Shown: positions 50,334 to 63,527, numbered from the stretch's first letter. The stretch: DNA of 64,000 bases from Cystobasidium ongulense (GCA_022835595.1 BQUP01000008.1:620001-684000); one strand, 5' to 3'. The notes: generated from the letters alone by a model not told the origin. Translations and numbers: made by a program.

Positions 50334-51496
50334 ATGAAGGTAGCTATCGCATCAGTATCGCTTGGCAGAGCAGCGGCTGGCCACTCGATGCAGGCCAAAC
50401 TGGAAGCAGCGAGCCAAGCCGGCTTGGACGGTGTCGAGATCTTCTGGGTGGGTAATTGGCAGCCATCATGGACCTTGCACAAGGATCATGTGAGGCTGAG
50501 GCGAAATTCTCCTCAGGAATGCTTCGAAGATTTTGCGAGATCTCTCAACGTTCCAGGCAGTGATGCTCCGGGTGGCCATGAAGCCCGTTACGTATACGCA
50601 GCCAAGGAGGTAAATGGATCAATCTTCCGACACGTAGAATATTGGAGTCTGAACGTGGTCACTCACAGATCCGTCGCCTCTGCGATTCGCTCAAGCTCGA
50701 ATGCATAGCGCTCCAGCCTTTCGTCGGATATGACGGCTTGTTAGATCCTACATCCAGATTGATCGAGATAGAGCTCTGGCTACAGCTCATGAAGATCTTG
50801 GGCGCTACCCTCCTCCAAATCCCAGCTAATTTTGCGGATGTCGCCGACCCTCTTTATGCCAATACTGCAGAGAAGGGTGCGGGCGAGGTTATTGCTCGCA
50901 ATTTGACAAAGCTCGCAGACCTGGTCGAGGACAAGAGTCCAGGAGTCCTCGTTACCTATGAGAATATGGTGAGCACTCATTCTTCCCGAATCTAATGAAG
51001 TCGAATTCGCAAATAACTCTCTCACCAGGCTTGGAGTACGCACACCGATTCTTGGCGGAAAGCTCTCGATATCATCAGGTCGGTGAAGCGCGAGAACGTG
51101 GTACTTTGTGTGGATACCTTCCATATCGCAGGAAGAGAATATGGCGATCCTTCCTCAGAAAACGGGCAGGCTTCCGATTCTGCTGAGTTCGCTGCATCAG
51201 TTCAGGACTTCGCTTCAAGTATGAAAAGGGCGGAAATCGGATACGTCCAACTTTCTGATGCGACTCTTATGTCGCCACCCCTGCCTCAGAACAAGTTGAC
51301 GGATCATACTCAAAGACCCAGGATGAATTGGTCGAGAACATCGCGGGTATTCCCATATCTGGACGGATACTTGCCACTAGACGGACTTCTAAATGCCATA
51401 TTCGACACCGGCTACGATGGGTGGTTCAGTATGGAAACTTTCAACATTAGTCTCTTTGAAAAGTATACGCGTCCCAACAGTTTCACATCGCTGTGA
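50334..51496 (+). CDS. 3-Dehydroshikimate dehydratase-like TIM-barrel enzyme (347 aa)
   Basis: The family converts 3-dehydroshikimate to protocatechuate in quinate use, or isomerises sugar phosphates. The exons are 50334-50609, 50669-50968 and 51029-51496 (1044 nt). The start MKVAIASVSLGRAA with AGLDGVEIFWVGNW is typical of fungal dehydroshikimate dehydratases (QutC/Qa-4 type). Further motifs: IRRLCDSLKLECIALQPF, LLQIPANFADVADPL, LVTYENMAWSTHT, NVVLCVDTFHIAGREYGDP, YVQLSDATLMSPPLP and GYDGWFSMETFN, with the Glu/Asp/His metal ligands of the barrel in YENMAWS, VDTFH and FSMETF. I cannot separate the dehydratase from a general sugar phosphate isomerase/epimerase by eye, but the overall pattern favours the dehydratase. 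Cytosolic. It lies just downstream of the regulator on the same strand. Confidence 0.85.
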
Positions 51497-52534
51497 CTTA
51501 GCTGACTCATTGGAGCTTGAACAGGAGTCAGTCAGTACCCACAAAGCAGGCTGAGTCTGCGATCCAGAGCTGGAACAGTATACTCAAAAAGCAAAAAGCC
51601 CGTGTAAATGCCTGATGACTCGAAACTAAAAGAAGGTAGATGTTTGTGACTGTTCAAGGAATGAGTCAGATCGAATTAGAAGGTACGGTTGTACTTTGCG
51701 TGAAGAAACAAGAAGTGTTTGTCTCTACTTATCATGAATGTTGCGGTCGGAAAGCTGTGGGACGGGTGCCCAGCCCACCAGGTAGGTAGCAGCCTCGACT
51801 GAAGCGCTAGCAAACCGATGCTGTTCGTTGTCTGTCTGAAAAGACTTGCAGTCATCGGTAACTGCTAATTTGCGTTGGCGTTAACGTCGTGCCTGCAAAC
51901 AACACGCTGCAGTGTCTGACTGGAGAGACCGACATGGAACGAAACGCGAAAGCGCCGCACTGTAACTGTTGCACCGGGATTTCGTTGTGGATAGCGAATG
52001 AAGCACTACTCGTGCTCGTTGGGCCTCCGCTATCATCTATTCTTGCCCGCCTGGAATAATCGCTAATTGTCTGTAATGAGAGGAGACCGACGGTGGTCGC
52101 GACGCTGGAACGGACAAAACAGTAGAGCCGATTGAAGCTAAGAATCGCACGACCCTTACGATCTTGTTTTACGGGCCGATGAACATGAACATGTCTGTGC
52201 TGCGTTCGGTCTTGCCAGCACCGCACAGCACACAGATTTTGCCCACGGACTGCGTCACTACTGAGCTACTACCAACGTTTGTGGGCATGAGAGACTCCCC
52301 AGGCGACCATCAAGGCAGACCAGTCTTCTGGTGAGGTTCATGCTGATGTTGCACTATAGTCTTGTACACATGAGGCAAGCGCCCTAGGTCTAAATTACAA
52401 GCCTGAATGTTTCCGACGTCAACAAGGCAATCTCTGTCTGAGAAAGGCAAAGGATATATAGAGACGGACCTGCGAGCTACTCTTATGAACAGATCACAAA
52501 TATGTATACAGATGCCTTTGACTTGTGAAGGGCT
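51497..52534. other. Gene-free stretch between convergent genes
   Basis: These 1038 bases are the longest spacer in the window, between the dehydratase and the DSC1 stop codons. A minus-strand frame at 51852-52226 (about 120 codons) is basic and motif-free; I take it as chance. I see no RNA gene or repeat. Confidence 0.45.
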
Positions 52535-55418
52535 TTAAAAAGGTGGAAGGGGTCTTCGGCACGTAGGACTGCATAAATCGTGGGTAATTGGTTAGCATAC
52601 AAAGTAGCCTGTACATCCGAACATGTACGTCAGTGCGATTTGACCTACCATTCCATCTTATGAGCTGCCCATTGTTCTAAGCAGGTCGTATGGATTATAT
52701 GATGACACGGTGGCACCTGTCAAGCAATAACTCCTTTTAGCGCTAGCCACACCTTTCCTAGTTGCAGGAACTGACCATGTATGTCATCCGATTCGCTTCT
52801 CTTCGAGCCGCGCCAAACACTTCGCCCATAGATGATCCTTCGCCCCCATGCTTACCAGTCTTGACATCCAAGCTTGCTCTCTCATTGCCAGAGGAAGCGA
52901 GTTCGATCTTCTCGAAGCAAATAGGACAGTCCACTTCGCCTTTCTTATCGCCGTCTCGCCCTTCTGCTCCCGATATAGCGCCTGTCTCGACATCTTGTGG
53001 CGGCATGAGAGGATGATAATCCCAGCGATCCTGATCTGGAAACCAGAAACCTGTTGGTAGAAAGAAGCGAGAACCGAGAAGATCTTGTAGGAAAAGGAAG
53101 AGAACTTGTACCGCTTGCCATACTACAAGTGTATACACCCAAGGCGATGTCTCGGTAAAAAGGAGGTTCACCGGACAAGCCCAAATGTATAGAGGGATGA
53201 AAAGCCGTGTACACGCGGTGACTAGAATGTACTTCTTGAGAAGGGCGTTGCGCCCAGATCCACGCTCCGCATTGTGATAGATTTGAGGTACCCAGAAAGA
53301 ATAAGTACCGAACATAAGCAAACCGAACCAGCCTACGTAGTAGAACAGGGTTATGGCAACCACTGCGCTGATCACTATCATCGCTCCTTCTGTAATGGGA
53401 TGTTGGGTATCAGTACGACGTCGGTAACAGCATGTTCGAGGTGACTACACATACGCCACTTGTTCTCGTTAGGACCTCTGGGTTCTACATTCCCTTGGGC
53501 GCGAGCAAGTAAAGGGGTTGAAGTGTTGGGGTTGGCGATGTCTGATGAAGGCCGGCTCTCGACTGGCAGTGCTTGATCGTCGGTGCTATCAGACTCCTCT
53601 GTTGCAGCGGGAGCCGTCGTTTGAGTGGCAGCAGGTGTGATCGTAGGCTCGGGTCTGTATGTCGAAACGCGGATGATTGCTGCATAGCGTAGCCCGAAGA
53701 GCAAGCCCGATAAAATACCGAAGAAACCTGGAACGAGGAAAGCTTTGGAAGCTTTGTTGCCGGTAATGACTCCGAGGGTGAGATGTGTGACCTGTCCGAT
53801 AGCGTGAGCGTGCATAAGCACCTTGGTCTATGCGAGAGGACTCACACAGAAGTACACATCAATCATAACCTGCATAGCTATTGTCAAATGCGACACCCGA
53901 CCTATCGCCTGTTGCATCTCAGACACGTTAGCAAGAACGCAATACTAAGCTTTTGAAACTTACAGATGGAGTGGTCGTATATTCCATCTGCTTGACCAAT
54001 ACCCATGTCTGGATAAGGGTGAGGGCACCTAGGATGAAGCTATACGTGACGGCTTTGTTCCAAAAGTCTTCGAGCTCCAGTCCAACCATATTGTCCAGCT
54101 CAACGACTATGTTGCAGTCCTTGCTGAACAGTATGCCATCCATAGTGGGTGGCGGCAGGCGTAAAGTGGATACACCGCTTGGAGATCGTAGCTCATCTTC
54201 CCATTCTCGCAGTCTCGACTCTGGAACATCGGAAGGAAGAGGTCTGAGATGCCCGTACATTGAGAACGTGCAATTGAGGCGACTATCGCCATCAGAGCCT
54301 GAGTATACCGTAGGCAGGACACTGTTAGCTGATTTATAGGAATCGATTCGAGCAACGGTGTGAAGCTCGCCTGAGGTATCGCCGTAGCGCCCCGTGTTCA
54401 AAGCCGTTTTTATACGTTCGATACGAGCATCCAGCTCTTTCAGAACTAATTGAGCTGTCTGATTCGCTGTTTGATTGGACAAGAGCAGGCCAGGCAGCTG
54501 CCTCATGTCGAGATCGTGCCACGGCGCAGCTGCGTGGATGAAGAAGGTGCCATTGTGCAGCCAACTAGCGTAATCAGACATGTCAGCTGTCTAGTGGGCG
54601 AGGTCTTAGCTAGGCGTTACTCACTGTATGCCTTCCATGTCCAATTGGGTGGTCTGCGTCTCTTCCTCTACTTCCTGTGTTTCGTTGTAGACCATCGAAT
54701 GCAATTCCAAGTCCAGACTGCCTCGAATAATAACCGCCTCCGCGCTTCTTCTTTCATCTAGAGGATCCTTGCCCTTTACATGTGGAACCGTCTCCCGAAC
54801 GTTGAGTCTAACCACCCGAGCGCCCTTTCCTTTCCTTGCGCTATTGCCATACCATGGAAAACGACCGTGCCGAGCTTGGAGTTCTGTTGAGTTCTGCGAT
54901 CCATCAGTGACGTTTACTTCTGGATGCGTGGCATATGTGCCTTTGAAGAAGCCTGAAATGTTGCGATAGTATAAAGGTTCATGCACACCGTCTTGCTGAC
55001 GCAGGAGATTATCGACTTGGGCGCGGATGGTTGGTGGAGGAGTCCAGTCTTCCAGCACAAATGGCTTATGAGGTATCTCTACGTCGTCTTCTTGTCCAGC
55101 CGTTCCATTTCTGCCTTGATTGAGACCATCGCTCGGCGCCACGCTGATCGTGCGAGTCGACGTGTCGATATGAAGAGCTCTGGAGGTCGAGAGCTCGCCA
55201 GAGCCTGTCTCATTGCCAGACTGTGTACTTCCAGGATATAACCACTCCTTGTACTCCTGTCTCTCCCTTGTCAGACGCGTCAACGCCGCTCTGTAATGCA
55301 TCTCAGACGAGGTATCCGGCCCTGAGCTCATGAAGAAGAACAGCATGGACAGGAAGAGGAAGTAGGACACGTTGGACCCCCGACCGCCCTCGCCCTGCTG
55401 GGGCGTTGCCGTGTCCAT
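52535..55418 (-). CDS. DSC1: Dsc E3 ubiquitin ligase subunit Dsc1/Tul1 (839 aa, seven exons)
   Basis: This Golgi/endosome membrane RING ligase works in quality control and, in many fungi, in cleavage of the SREBP-type sterol regulator. The exons are 54625-55418, 53964-54564, 53846-53917, 53455-53791, 52776-53389, 52649-52716 and 52535-52568 (2520 nt). A signal anchor (VSYFLFLSMLFFFMS) is followed by a long lumenal domain with several N-x-S/T sites, MEGIHWLHNGTFF, then a multi-pass membrane region (AVTYSFILGALTLIQTWVLVKQME; SHLTIAMQVMIDVYFC; LFYYVGWFGLLMFGTYSFWVPQIYHN). The RING is split over three exons: DCPICFEKI, VPPCHHIIHTTCLEQW and ECPTCRRPLPPF at the very C-terminus. An upstream in-frame ATG at 55541 would add 41 residues; the later start puts the anchor nearer the N-terminus and is preferred. 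Confidence 0.94.
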
Positions 55419-55586
55419 ACTCGCATGTGCAGATGAGACTTCGAAGGAGCAAAGCGAGTGCGAGGGAAAGCAAAGGTAAGACTGGCCGCAAGAACCTGTG
55501 TGAAGACCGAACAACGGGTGGCGTTTGGGTATTGCCGACATCGCTCATCAAAGTACCGACAACACCTCATGACAGCCGACATCATA

Positions 55587-58500
55587 TTACACTTGCCAAA
55601 CACCTATGAGCTCCTCCTTCACACCTTCAATTCCAGCCTCGAGAGCAATGCAGGTCGCAGCCTCAAAAAGGTCGCCCCCGATATCTCCTACCAAACGCAT
55701 AGCCGCATCGTACATATCCGCAGCCAATCGTGCGTCTTGATGGTCTGGTCTTAGTCGCATATGGCTAATGGTTTGCCCTAACAGGCTTGACACGCTGGCT
55801 TTGAGGATGGCGTGCGCTTCTTCACTGCTGGATACCAAGTGAGCTGATGTGCGTCGCACGATATTGACAACCCTCGAAAGGTCGCTCTTCGCTAGTGCTA
55901 TGTAGAAGAGTTTGGTCAGGTCTTTGTATATCGTCTATATAGTCGGTCGACACTTACCTGACGGTTGCACTTCCGACAGACTCCTCAGTAAATCAGCTAG
56001 CCAAAGGCCGTCCCTAGCTCTTCTGAGTTTAGTAGGTTGGGCAAGCGTAATGCAATTCTCGACAATCTGGATTCCAAGCGTTCTTTCTTCCGCTGTATTG
56101 TAGCCCTGAAGGGCCAGCGAACCAAGGAAGCCGTTTCTTGCAATCAGATCGTGTACTGCTTGGGGCAGTTTAGTCAAGTGCGCAATTGTCTGTATAATTG
56201 AGCCAAAGTTAGTTAGGGGCACTCGCGGCAAGAACGAGACAACGCACCTTCAGCACATCCAGGTTGATATCTTTGTCTATGCCAGTTGCACCGCTTTGTA
56301 GATAGTCGACTAAGAGCTCCACTACTTGTCGTCGCCGGACAAGCCGCCAATCCTGAAAGAGCATTGTCAGAAAAACGCTTCAGCATGCAGATGCTGGAAA
56401 CCACTCACTTCACCGGTCTGAACACCATTCTGCAAGGTCTTCAAAAGCCATTTGAGCTCAACTGATCTGTCGTCAGCAGTGCTGTAGAAAATACTGTAGA
56501 ACAAGGGAAGCTCGTCGGTGTCGACAACAGGCCGGCTTAGAAGCCATCTCCAAGCTGCAGGGTACAGGAAACCCTCGGGTGCTGACATTCCCTGGAGAGC
56601 GTCGGAAATGCATAGCGCAATTAAGGGTGGTAGACCAGGGGTTGATGTAGAGCTAGAAGGTTCAACCGCGTTGCGGACGCAGTCTAACAAGTAGAGAATC
56701 TCATCCTTCTCGCGCAGCTCAGCAGACTAGGAAGGAACCGATATTAGCTCTGATCTGCCAATGAATGAGCAAAAAGCTCACTTGAAGAGCATTCCTTGCT
56801 CTTGCCAATATTCTATCTCCAGCAATGACGTACGCTTTGCGGGAAGAGGCAAGCGAACATATTGCAAGGCCTAGGGCGTTCGAGCTAATCAGAGCCAGCC
56901 ACTTCGACCTCGTTATATCTTCTTCTTCCAAAAGGGATGAGACCAGACCAAGGTAGAATGTCGGATCGGCTGTTGCATCGTAGGCCTCTTGCGCAATATC
57001 CGTATCCTTCGGTTGCAGGACGTAACATTGGCTTTGGTAAAGTAGCTCTGGGTCCGAGTTAGCAAGCACCTGGAAGGGACCAGTGCACACGCCCCGAAGT
57101 TGCCAGGGCACCCAATTCTGGACAACAGAACGGATACTAATGCCACCTTGCAACTCTGATCGTCTGAATAGCTGCAGTAGACCTTGATCTGCCTTGCTTA
57201 ATGTACCTTGGTAGAATGGGAGAAGTGTTGGAACAGCGTTGACTTGTCCGAAGAGACCTGTTGAGCGGGCATCGAAAGCTTGGAGAAGCTCTACCAGAGC
57301 ATCCCGCGAACCACTGCCTGGCTGTAGAACTGCGCGAAGACGACGATTGGCTAGAAGCATCTGCATCTGGCTGATATACACCTGATCTTGAAGCTTGCAT
57401 TCAGCGACAAGGGCACTAGCGAATGCTAGAGAGCTACCATCGTTGAGTCGACTTTGGATTGTGGCAGTGACAACAGGCTCAACCAAGTGAGGCTTGAGCA
57501 ACCATTTCTTATGAAATTGGTGCAAGCATTGGGCTATGGAGTTTGCGATCAGTATTTGAAAATGATACTGCCATCCGAGCGTCGCAAGCTACCCACCTAG
57601 TCCCTTAACAAGGTCTGAAGTTTGCTCATCATTTTGTTCGTCCTCGGCGAATCGTCGGACAACCCAAAGTAAGGAGGCGTTGATGAAAGATTCTACTACG
57701 GAAAAGCTTTCGATGGTAGAAATATGTTCGTTCAGGCTGTTCAAGAACAACAGGTTTCCAGCGCTGAGTCTTTGTGGATGGGCGACAGCTTCTTGACCCA
57801 TAGCTGTCTGGACTTTGGGTAGCAGGGCTGGTACTAGGCTTGCCTCTACTTTCACCAGCAATAGGACGATTTGTCGAGCACAAGATTGAAGTTCCGAATT
57901 ATCGTCTTGTAAGAGCGCTGCTAAAGCAGGAGCTAACATCGCTTCCAAGACATGGCGGGCCGGCTTTGCAGAAGAGGAGAAGCTTGCGACCTCTAGGTAG
58001 GCTCTACAAGCAGGCGTAGAATCGGGATGCGTTGATAATTCAGGTGATGTTGCCGAATACTGCTGCCACACCCCGGAGCTGCGGTATATTGCTGTCGCTA
58101 GCAAGCGCGCAGTTCCAGCCGAGCGTATGCCGTCTTCTATTACCCGATTGGCAAGAGTCGACAAGGCAGGGCCAGCGGCCTGAATGCTTTTCGATGCTGC
58201 ATGTTCCGGTCCTTGATCGTTCGAGGGCAAGAAGCCAGAGGGCAGAGTCTCTTCAGCCCAGGCTGCCAAGAGGGCATCACACCACTCTTGTCCTCTTTTG
58301 TAAAGCTTTTCCGCATTTCGAGTCACTGCTTGGTATACGTTTGCTTCATGCATTCGCTTTGACAAACTGGTGCACGAAAGGATCATGCACTCTTCCTCAG
58401 CTGTGGTTGTCGGCATGACGAAGAGCCGCTCGAGAAGTGCAATCAGTTGCTCAGAGGTAAAGTTGTGAACAACGGATGCACACCGAACAACAGTCTGTCC

Positions 58501-61500
58501 AACGTGAAAATTGGGGGCGTTAGTCACGCGGGCCAATGATCCAGGTAGTCTCTGCTCACCTCTGCGTTCACCTTTCGCGCTAGCACTTCTGCATAAGGCT
58601 GTAGAAGAGCCTCGTCCGTACCTTTGAGCCTACCACACTCGTTGATGATGAGACATAGGACTAGAATGCAAGTCAGTCATGTTCACCCATTCTAGCACTG
58701 AGTAAACCCTACCATCAAGCACAGGCGCAGCTATATGAGCTGAAGCCTCAAAGAAAGCCGGCATTTCTGGAAGTTGTAGGATAGGTGAGAGAAGCTCGCG
58801 AGAGATATCGGTCTTGAGTGTCGGCCTTGCGATTAGCTCTAGTATGCATTTACTGAGATCTTGTCTGTTCAATAGTAAGTACCCAGCGAGCCGAGCTAAC
58901 TGCACTCGCTTGTGTGTAGAAGATACTTTGAAGGCTTGCAAGAACTCGCTGCTCACTTCAGTTGACTTGTGTGATGCTGCCAGAACTAGAAGTTTCTCGA
59001 GTACCATCATGTCTGTCTCTTTCGCGTTCTTCAGGGCCTTGACGTCGCCCTTGCCGAGCAATTTCGCTGTAAGAGCTTGAAGAGTTACGAAGCATTCCTT
59101 AGCTTCTTTCTGGCCTGCAAGCTCCTTGAAGCCAGACTCAAGTTTCGTTGTTACGCTCGAAAGGAGACATCGGCATTGTGCATGACAAGCTAAGCCGATC
59201 AACAGATGCTGCATGAAATGCATGTACGGCTTCGCGGATTCTTCCTTTGTGAGTCGGTAGAGCATTTGTTCTATAACTGTAGCCAGCATCGGGCTGGCTT
59301 GGCGACACAAAGTGTTTTTGCAGGCTGAGTCACTGGTAGAGAGAATTTCTGCCATTTGGTCTACATATTTGTAGGGTGTTAGCAGGCAGCGCTGTAGACA
59401 GCCATCGAAGAAAACGAGGACGTTGAGTTGAGCGGGTTCTTGTCGAGGTAGCGCTTCTAGCCAGATCGGTATCTCAGATGGGTCGTGCTCAAAAAGCAGT
59501 GATGTGCCAAGCAAGCTAGAGATCGCCTCTGCTGCTACAGATCGCAGCGATTCGACTGGACTTGATAGGTAAATGCGAATGATAGAAGCGACGGGTGATA
59601 GACCTCCATCACTTGATTTCGACCAAGCCCAAGATACAGCTCCTTCACCAGTTTCTGAATCCGCGGGTAGCGATATAATTTTGAGAAGGGCAGATTGACC
59701 TACTGCAGCGAGAGGCGCGATACTCTCGCTAGCAGAAGCGAAGAAGGGCGAACTTAGCAGCTTGCCGAAGTCGAATCGTAACTTTGAGAAAATGGATGGA
59801 GCTAGTCTTCGGTAGAGATAGATTGTACGTAGAGCTAACGAGGTCATTAGATTATTATCATCTTCAAGATTCTCTCCATCCACATCCATCGCACCAGGTG
59901 CAGTGGCCACGGAAGCTACTGAGCTGGCACGTGAGAAAGCTCGCCCGAGACTCTTCTGCACTAGAGCGATAAGTACTTGTAGATCTGGTAGACGATCAGA
60001 CGCGTCTACAGCCAGTCTTGAAGCAGCCCCTTTCCAAGCGGCCAACGAGGTATGGTCTCCTCGAGATCGTAGCGCTTTCGCAATGTCTCGCATACAATCG
60101 ATAATAGCAGTGCATTTCTGCATGCCAGCCATTAGGAACTGGCAGGTGAGATAAGTGACGAGAGGAACAGAGTCGGATTGCTGTAGAGCCTTTGAGATCC
60201 ATGTTTTCCCAATAGATGGAGGCATCAAAGCGGTATCCAGCAGTGTAGCCATGTTGGGTAAAGAAGGGGTATCTGCCTCTTTTGTTCTTGCTTGGTGTAG
60301 CTTTGTGAGCAGAAAATCGGGAAGAGGCGAAGATACGACACGTGTAGCAAAAGCTATACTAGTGACCCATTTACTAGATAGACGAGGTTCAAGACTGGGT
60401 GCGAATTTCGTCCAGAAACTTGGTAGCAGATCTGGAGATGATTGAAGTATATGCGCAGCTACTTGGGCTTGTTCTAAAGAGTCTGATAATTCCAAGAGAC
60501 CGATAAGACTGCCTAGTGCTTTCCGTTGACCGGGTGTAGGCGTAGGAGCGGCGGTTGCGAGGGAGGTAATCACAAAGAGTAGGTATCGGTGTGCGGTGAC
60601 TGAAGGTGGGAAAATTGGAGTATCGGGATCGCTTTGAGGGGATCGTTCTTCTTCCGACCTTGCATACAGCTTGAGAACTTCGGTCCAGCTATCTTCTGCA
60701 ATTCTGCACCGTGTCTCTAGTGGCAATCTCGGAATAGCAACGAGTCTAGCCATGCTCTCTAATACAGCTTCTACGACTTCTACCGGATCTTCAGAGAGGC
60801 CCTTGAAGATTGAAGAAATGACACCTTTTTGATTCAAGACATCTATCTTCATCGACAAGCTACTCGAGGTGCTAAGAAGGTTGTTGAGCACATTGAACAT
60901 GAGATGTCGAATATCCGGCTTTCTTCCATGTTTGTTTACGAGAGGTATCTTTCTTTTTGTAGCTAGAAGTCTGCATACAGCTCTAGCGTCTAGATTTAAG
61001 CCCTCCCAGATCTTCCTATTCGTAGCATTTCTAGCTGATCCATGGCGGACGAGCTTGAGTAATGCGCCGATGACTTCAAGAGAAGCAGTAGCGAGATCTT
61101 TCTTTCCGGGTAGGTTGAGATATTTTTGTAGATAATGTAGGAGGGGAATGAGCTCTTGAATCAAGCTTGCTAGTGCAGCTTGATAAGGCGAGTCCAGAGC
61201 AATCAACCCTGCGGAAGGGGAAACAGCGACGTTCAAGAGATTCGCATAGACGTGTAGAGCTGAAGTAGCTAGGTTGTTGTTTCCTGAGGCATCTCCTCGT
61301 TCCCATGCAGCCGCTACATCTTTCAATCCAGGATCCCTCTGCCAGTGTGCGAGAAAGTCAGTCCAAGCTCTGTACGAAGGTTCGTTGTCTGATTTCTTCG
61401 AGGCAGAAGCAGAGCGCTGAGAACCGATGACTCTGCATAGTTGATTGAGAGCTATACAACACAAGGCATCACTGTCAGTCTGAAATATTCCACACCCTGT

Positions 61501-61721
61501 TGCAGGATACACTGCAATGGCCACAGGCAAATTTGCAGAATGGCCTTGATCGAACAGAACTCACCTTCGACAGCACCAGGTTCGCCTCGAGTTCCTTGGA
61601 TGCCAGAGTGGATGGACGACCACGACACATCTGCAATGACCTTCTTGGTCGTCGCTTGAGTGCTCGTACTCGCAGCTGGAGCTTCATCCTGCTCGCGCTT
61701 CCGCTTGACTGGAGCGCCCAT
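55587..61721 (-). CDS. URB1: Ribosome biogenesis protein Urb1 (1870 aa, nine exons)
   Basis: Urb1 (Npa1) is a huge nucleolar scaffold of the earliest pre-60S particles. The exons are 61565-61721, 58713-61451, 58560-58660, 57597-58494, 56782-57533, 56409-56726, 56248-56352, 55958-56189 and 55587-55897, 5613 nt in frame. It begins MGAPVKRKREQDEAP, a basic nuclear-type start; the N-terminal Urb1 domain includes LIPLLHYLQKYLNLPGKKDL and DIRHLMFNVLNNLLSTSSSLS with KGVISSIFKGLSEDP. The rest is alpha-helical, leucine-rich repeat-like solenoid; the C-terminal part has WVPWQLRGVC and DWRLVRRRQVVELLVDYLQ, typical of the NopRA1/Urb1 C-terminal domain. Length fits the family (about 1750-2300). It lies head-to-tail with DSC1 (168 bp) and divergent from VMA12 (110 bp). 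Confidence 0.92.
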
Positions 61722-61831
61722 ATTGCAGAAACGTGACTTGCAAATCGATGCGAAGCCAAGTTGCAGCAGGCTTCTTCAGCGGACGACTACTCACCGCCGG
61801 CCATTTTGGGTCGTTGGAAGCGAAGTATCAA
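61722..61831. promoter_or_regulatory. Very short divergent URB1/VMA12 promoter
   Basis: Only 110 bp separate the two start codons, so the 5' leaders are likely to overlap or be very short. The role is inferred from position. Confidence 0.5.
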
Positions 61832-62775
61832 ATGGTCCAGCTCGTGGTCACTGAGCATCTCAAGACCTCTCTAGACGCTCTCGCCGATGTAAGGCGTGAC
61901 GGCGCACAATTACCACTCGAGCTGTTGGAGGCCATACAGACACATCTCGACGCGAAACAAGCCTGGGTAGAGCACAAGCTGCTAGCTCGCATATCAAGAT
62001 GGAACAAGTCAAGCCCCTGTCGGTCTCGTCTTGCCGGACAAATGCTGCAACGACTCAGCTGATGTGACGTGCTTGAATAGCTCCAAGATCTGAATACACG
62101 CTTCGCCAACTAATTCGTGGGAGTGAAGTGTATATCACTCCCCCAGTCATACAGGAGAGGGTAGGTTGCTCCTGTGCTATTGCTGCCAGTGCCACGAAAC
62201 TATCTAATATCATGAGCCCACGTATGCCTCCGCAGTCACCTGAACTAGAAGCGATTCTCGCGCCCATAAGGCTAGCTCAAGAACAAGCAACGTACGCCTC
62301 ATATCTCTCTAAACCGACTCAATTCGACTACAAGGATGCCTTTGATCTACGCTCGACTAGCAATTGGGATTTTAGAACAGCTTCACATCCCCGTACAACA
62401 GTGCAACAAGAATGGGAAGCTGTGAGAAGAGAATTGAGCGCTGTTGCTAATGTACTAGCTAGTATGGCAGCTGTTGCGACTGCTGTTTGGTGGGCAGCTG
62501 GTAATACGCCTGTAGCTGAGGTGAGTTCCTCTTTTCTTTCTTACATTTTCGTATCATGTCGCTCTGAGTACATCGCTGATCTTCTCAACTCCCGCATATA
62601 TACATCGTAGAAAACGCTCCTGTCACTGTTCGGAGCTATCGCTATCGCTGCTATTGAAGGCTTTTTGTACATTCGCTTCTTCCAAAGATCAAGGGCAGTA
62701 CCCCAGACAAAGACACCAGCTACAGACAAGACTTCAAAGCCTACGGTCCTCCGCACCATCGCTGCACCGCGATAG
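61832..62775 (+). CDS. VMA12: V-ATPase assembly factor Vma12/Vph2 (238 aa, four exons)
   Basis: This ER membrane factor is needed to assemble the V0 sector of the vacuolar proton pump. The exons are 61832-62018, 62081-62160, 62236-62520 and 62611-62775 (717 nt). The start is MVQLVVTEHLKTSLDALADV. Family blocks are SEYTLRQLIRGSEVYIT, SPELEAILAPIRLAQEQATYA, the short YLSKPTQFDYKD, and TTVQQEWEAVRRELSAV followed by two membrane helices (VLASMAAVATAVWWAAG and LLSLFGAIAIAAIEGFLYI). The C-terminus is basic, facing the cytosol in this family. The donor of intron 1 is GTCGGT, chosen as the only phase-1 site that joins to PRSEYTL. Length agrees with fungal Vma12 (about 200-250). Confidence 0.92.
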
Positions 62776-63527
62776 TGCATTGAACGGGGACCATTAACCT
62801 TATGCCAATTTCGGCGCCCACGCATGAGTGCTGTAGAAGGACGGCCTCTGCTGGAAGCTTTCAGAGTGACTCTTTGTCCGCATGCCGAGTATCAACGGAA
62901 GGACAATGTAGCATTTTCACAGACAAGACTGTGCATAAGTCCATGCAGAATAGTCCGTCTTTTCGTCTGGAGACGTCAGAGACGCGCATCCGATAATACC
63001 AGAGGGGCTTTGGAGAAAAGGCGGATGGAAATGAATCATAAGGACGGATCTGTTCCCAGCTCACCAGATGATCGAAGAACTATTCAGCTTCCGCGAGCTA
63101 GAAGTGCAAGCCAGACCCATCAATATTGATAGTGGAGGATTTTCACCCTAAAAATCCATAACCCCTTCATACCTGCAAGCAAGCAAGCGTATAGGAACCT
63201 TGCAATGGGCGTAGTGATATCGATCGCGACAGCCACGGGAAAGGCAATGTGCTGGTTCTTGGTATGCACATTTAAGCAAGCAAACGCTGACAACATGCCG
63301 CATCCAAATATGTATGCCAGGGCAACGCAGAATTGATAAACCGAATAAAACACATCGGACGCTCGTGACAACGCACAAACTCGCGCTGTATATCCCAGAC
63401 CTTTGGGGTGCTTGCCCACTTACGGACTAAGCCTCTATTAGGCAGATATGCAATACTGCAGACCCGCATCCGGGACCCACACGAAGTCGTGAATTGTATG
63501 ACGCGTCTGGATCTAATTCAATCCATC
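62776..63527. other. Gene-free stretch between convergent genes
   Basis: These 752 bases lie between the VMA12 stop and the stop of the dehydrogenase. Open frames on both strands up to about 100 codons carry no motif and no sensible splice structure. Nothing else was noticed. Confidence 0.45.

Noticed and set aside
51852-52226. 124-codon minus-strand frame in the 1-kb spacer
   Set aside because: Basic, low-information composition, no motif, no splice partners.
63120-63419. 99-codon minus-strand frame with hydrophobic stretches
   Set aside because: Looks membrane-like, but the frame overlaps others of equal length and has no family resemblance; too weak to report as a gene.
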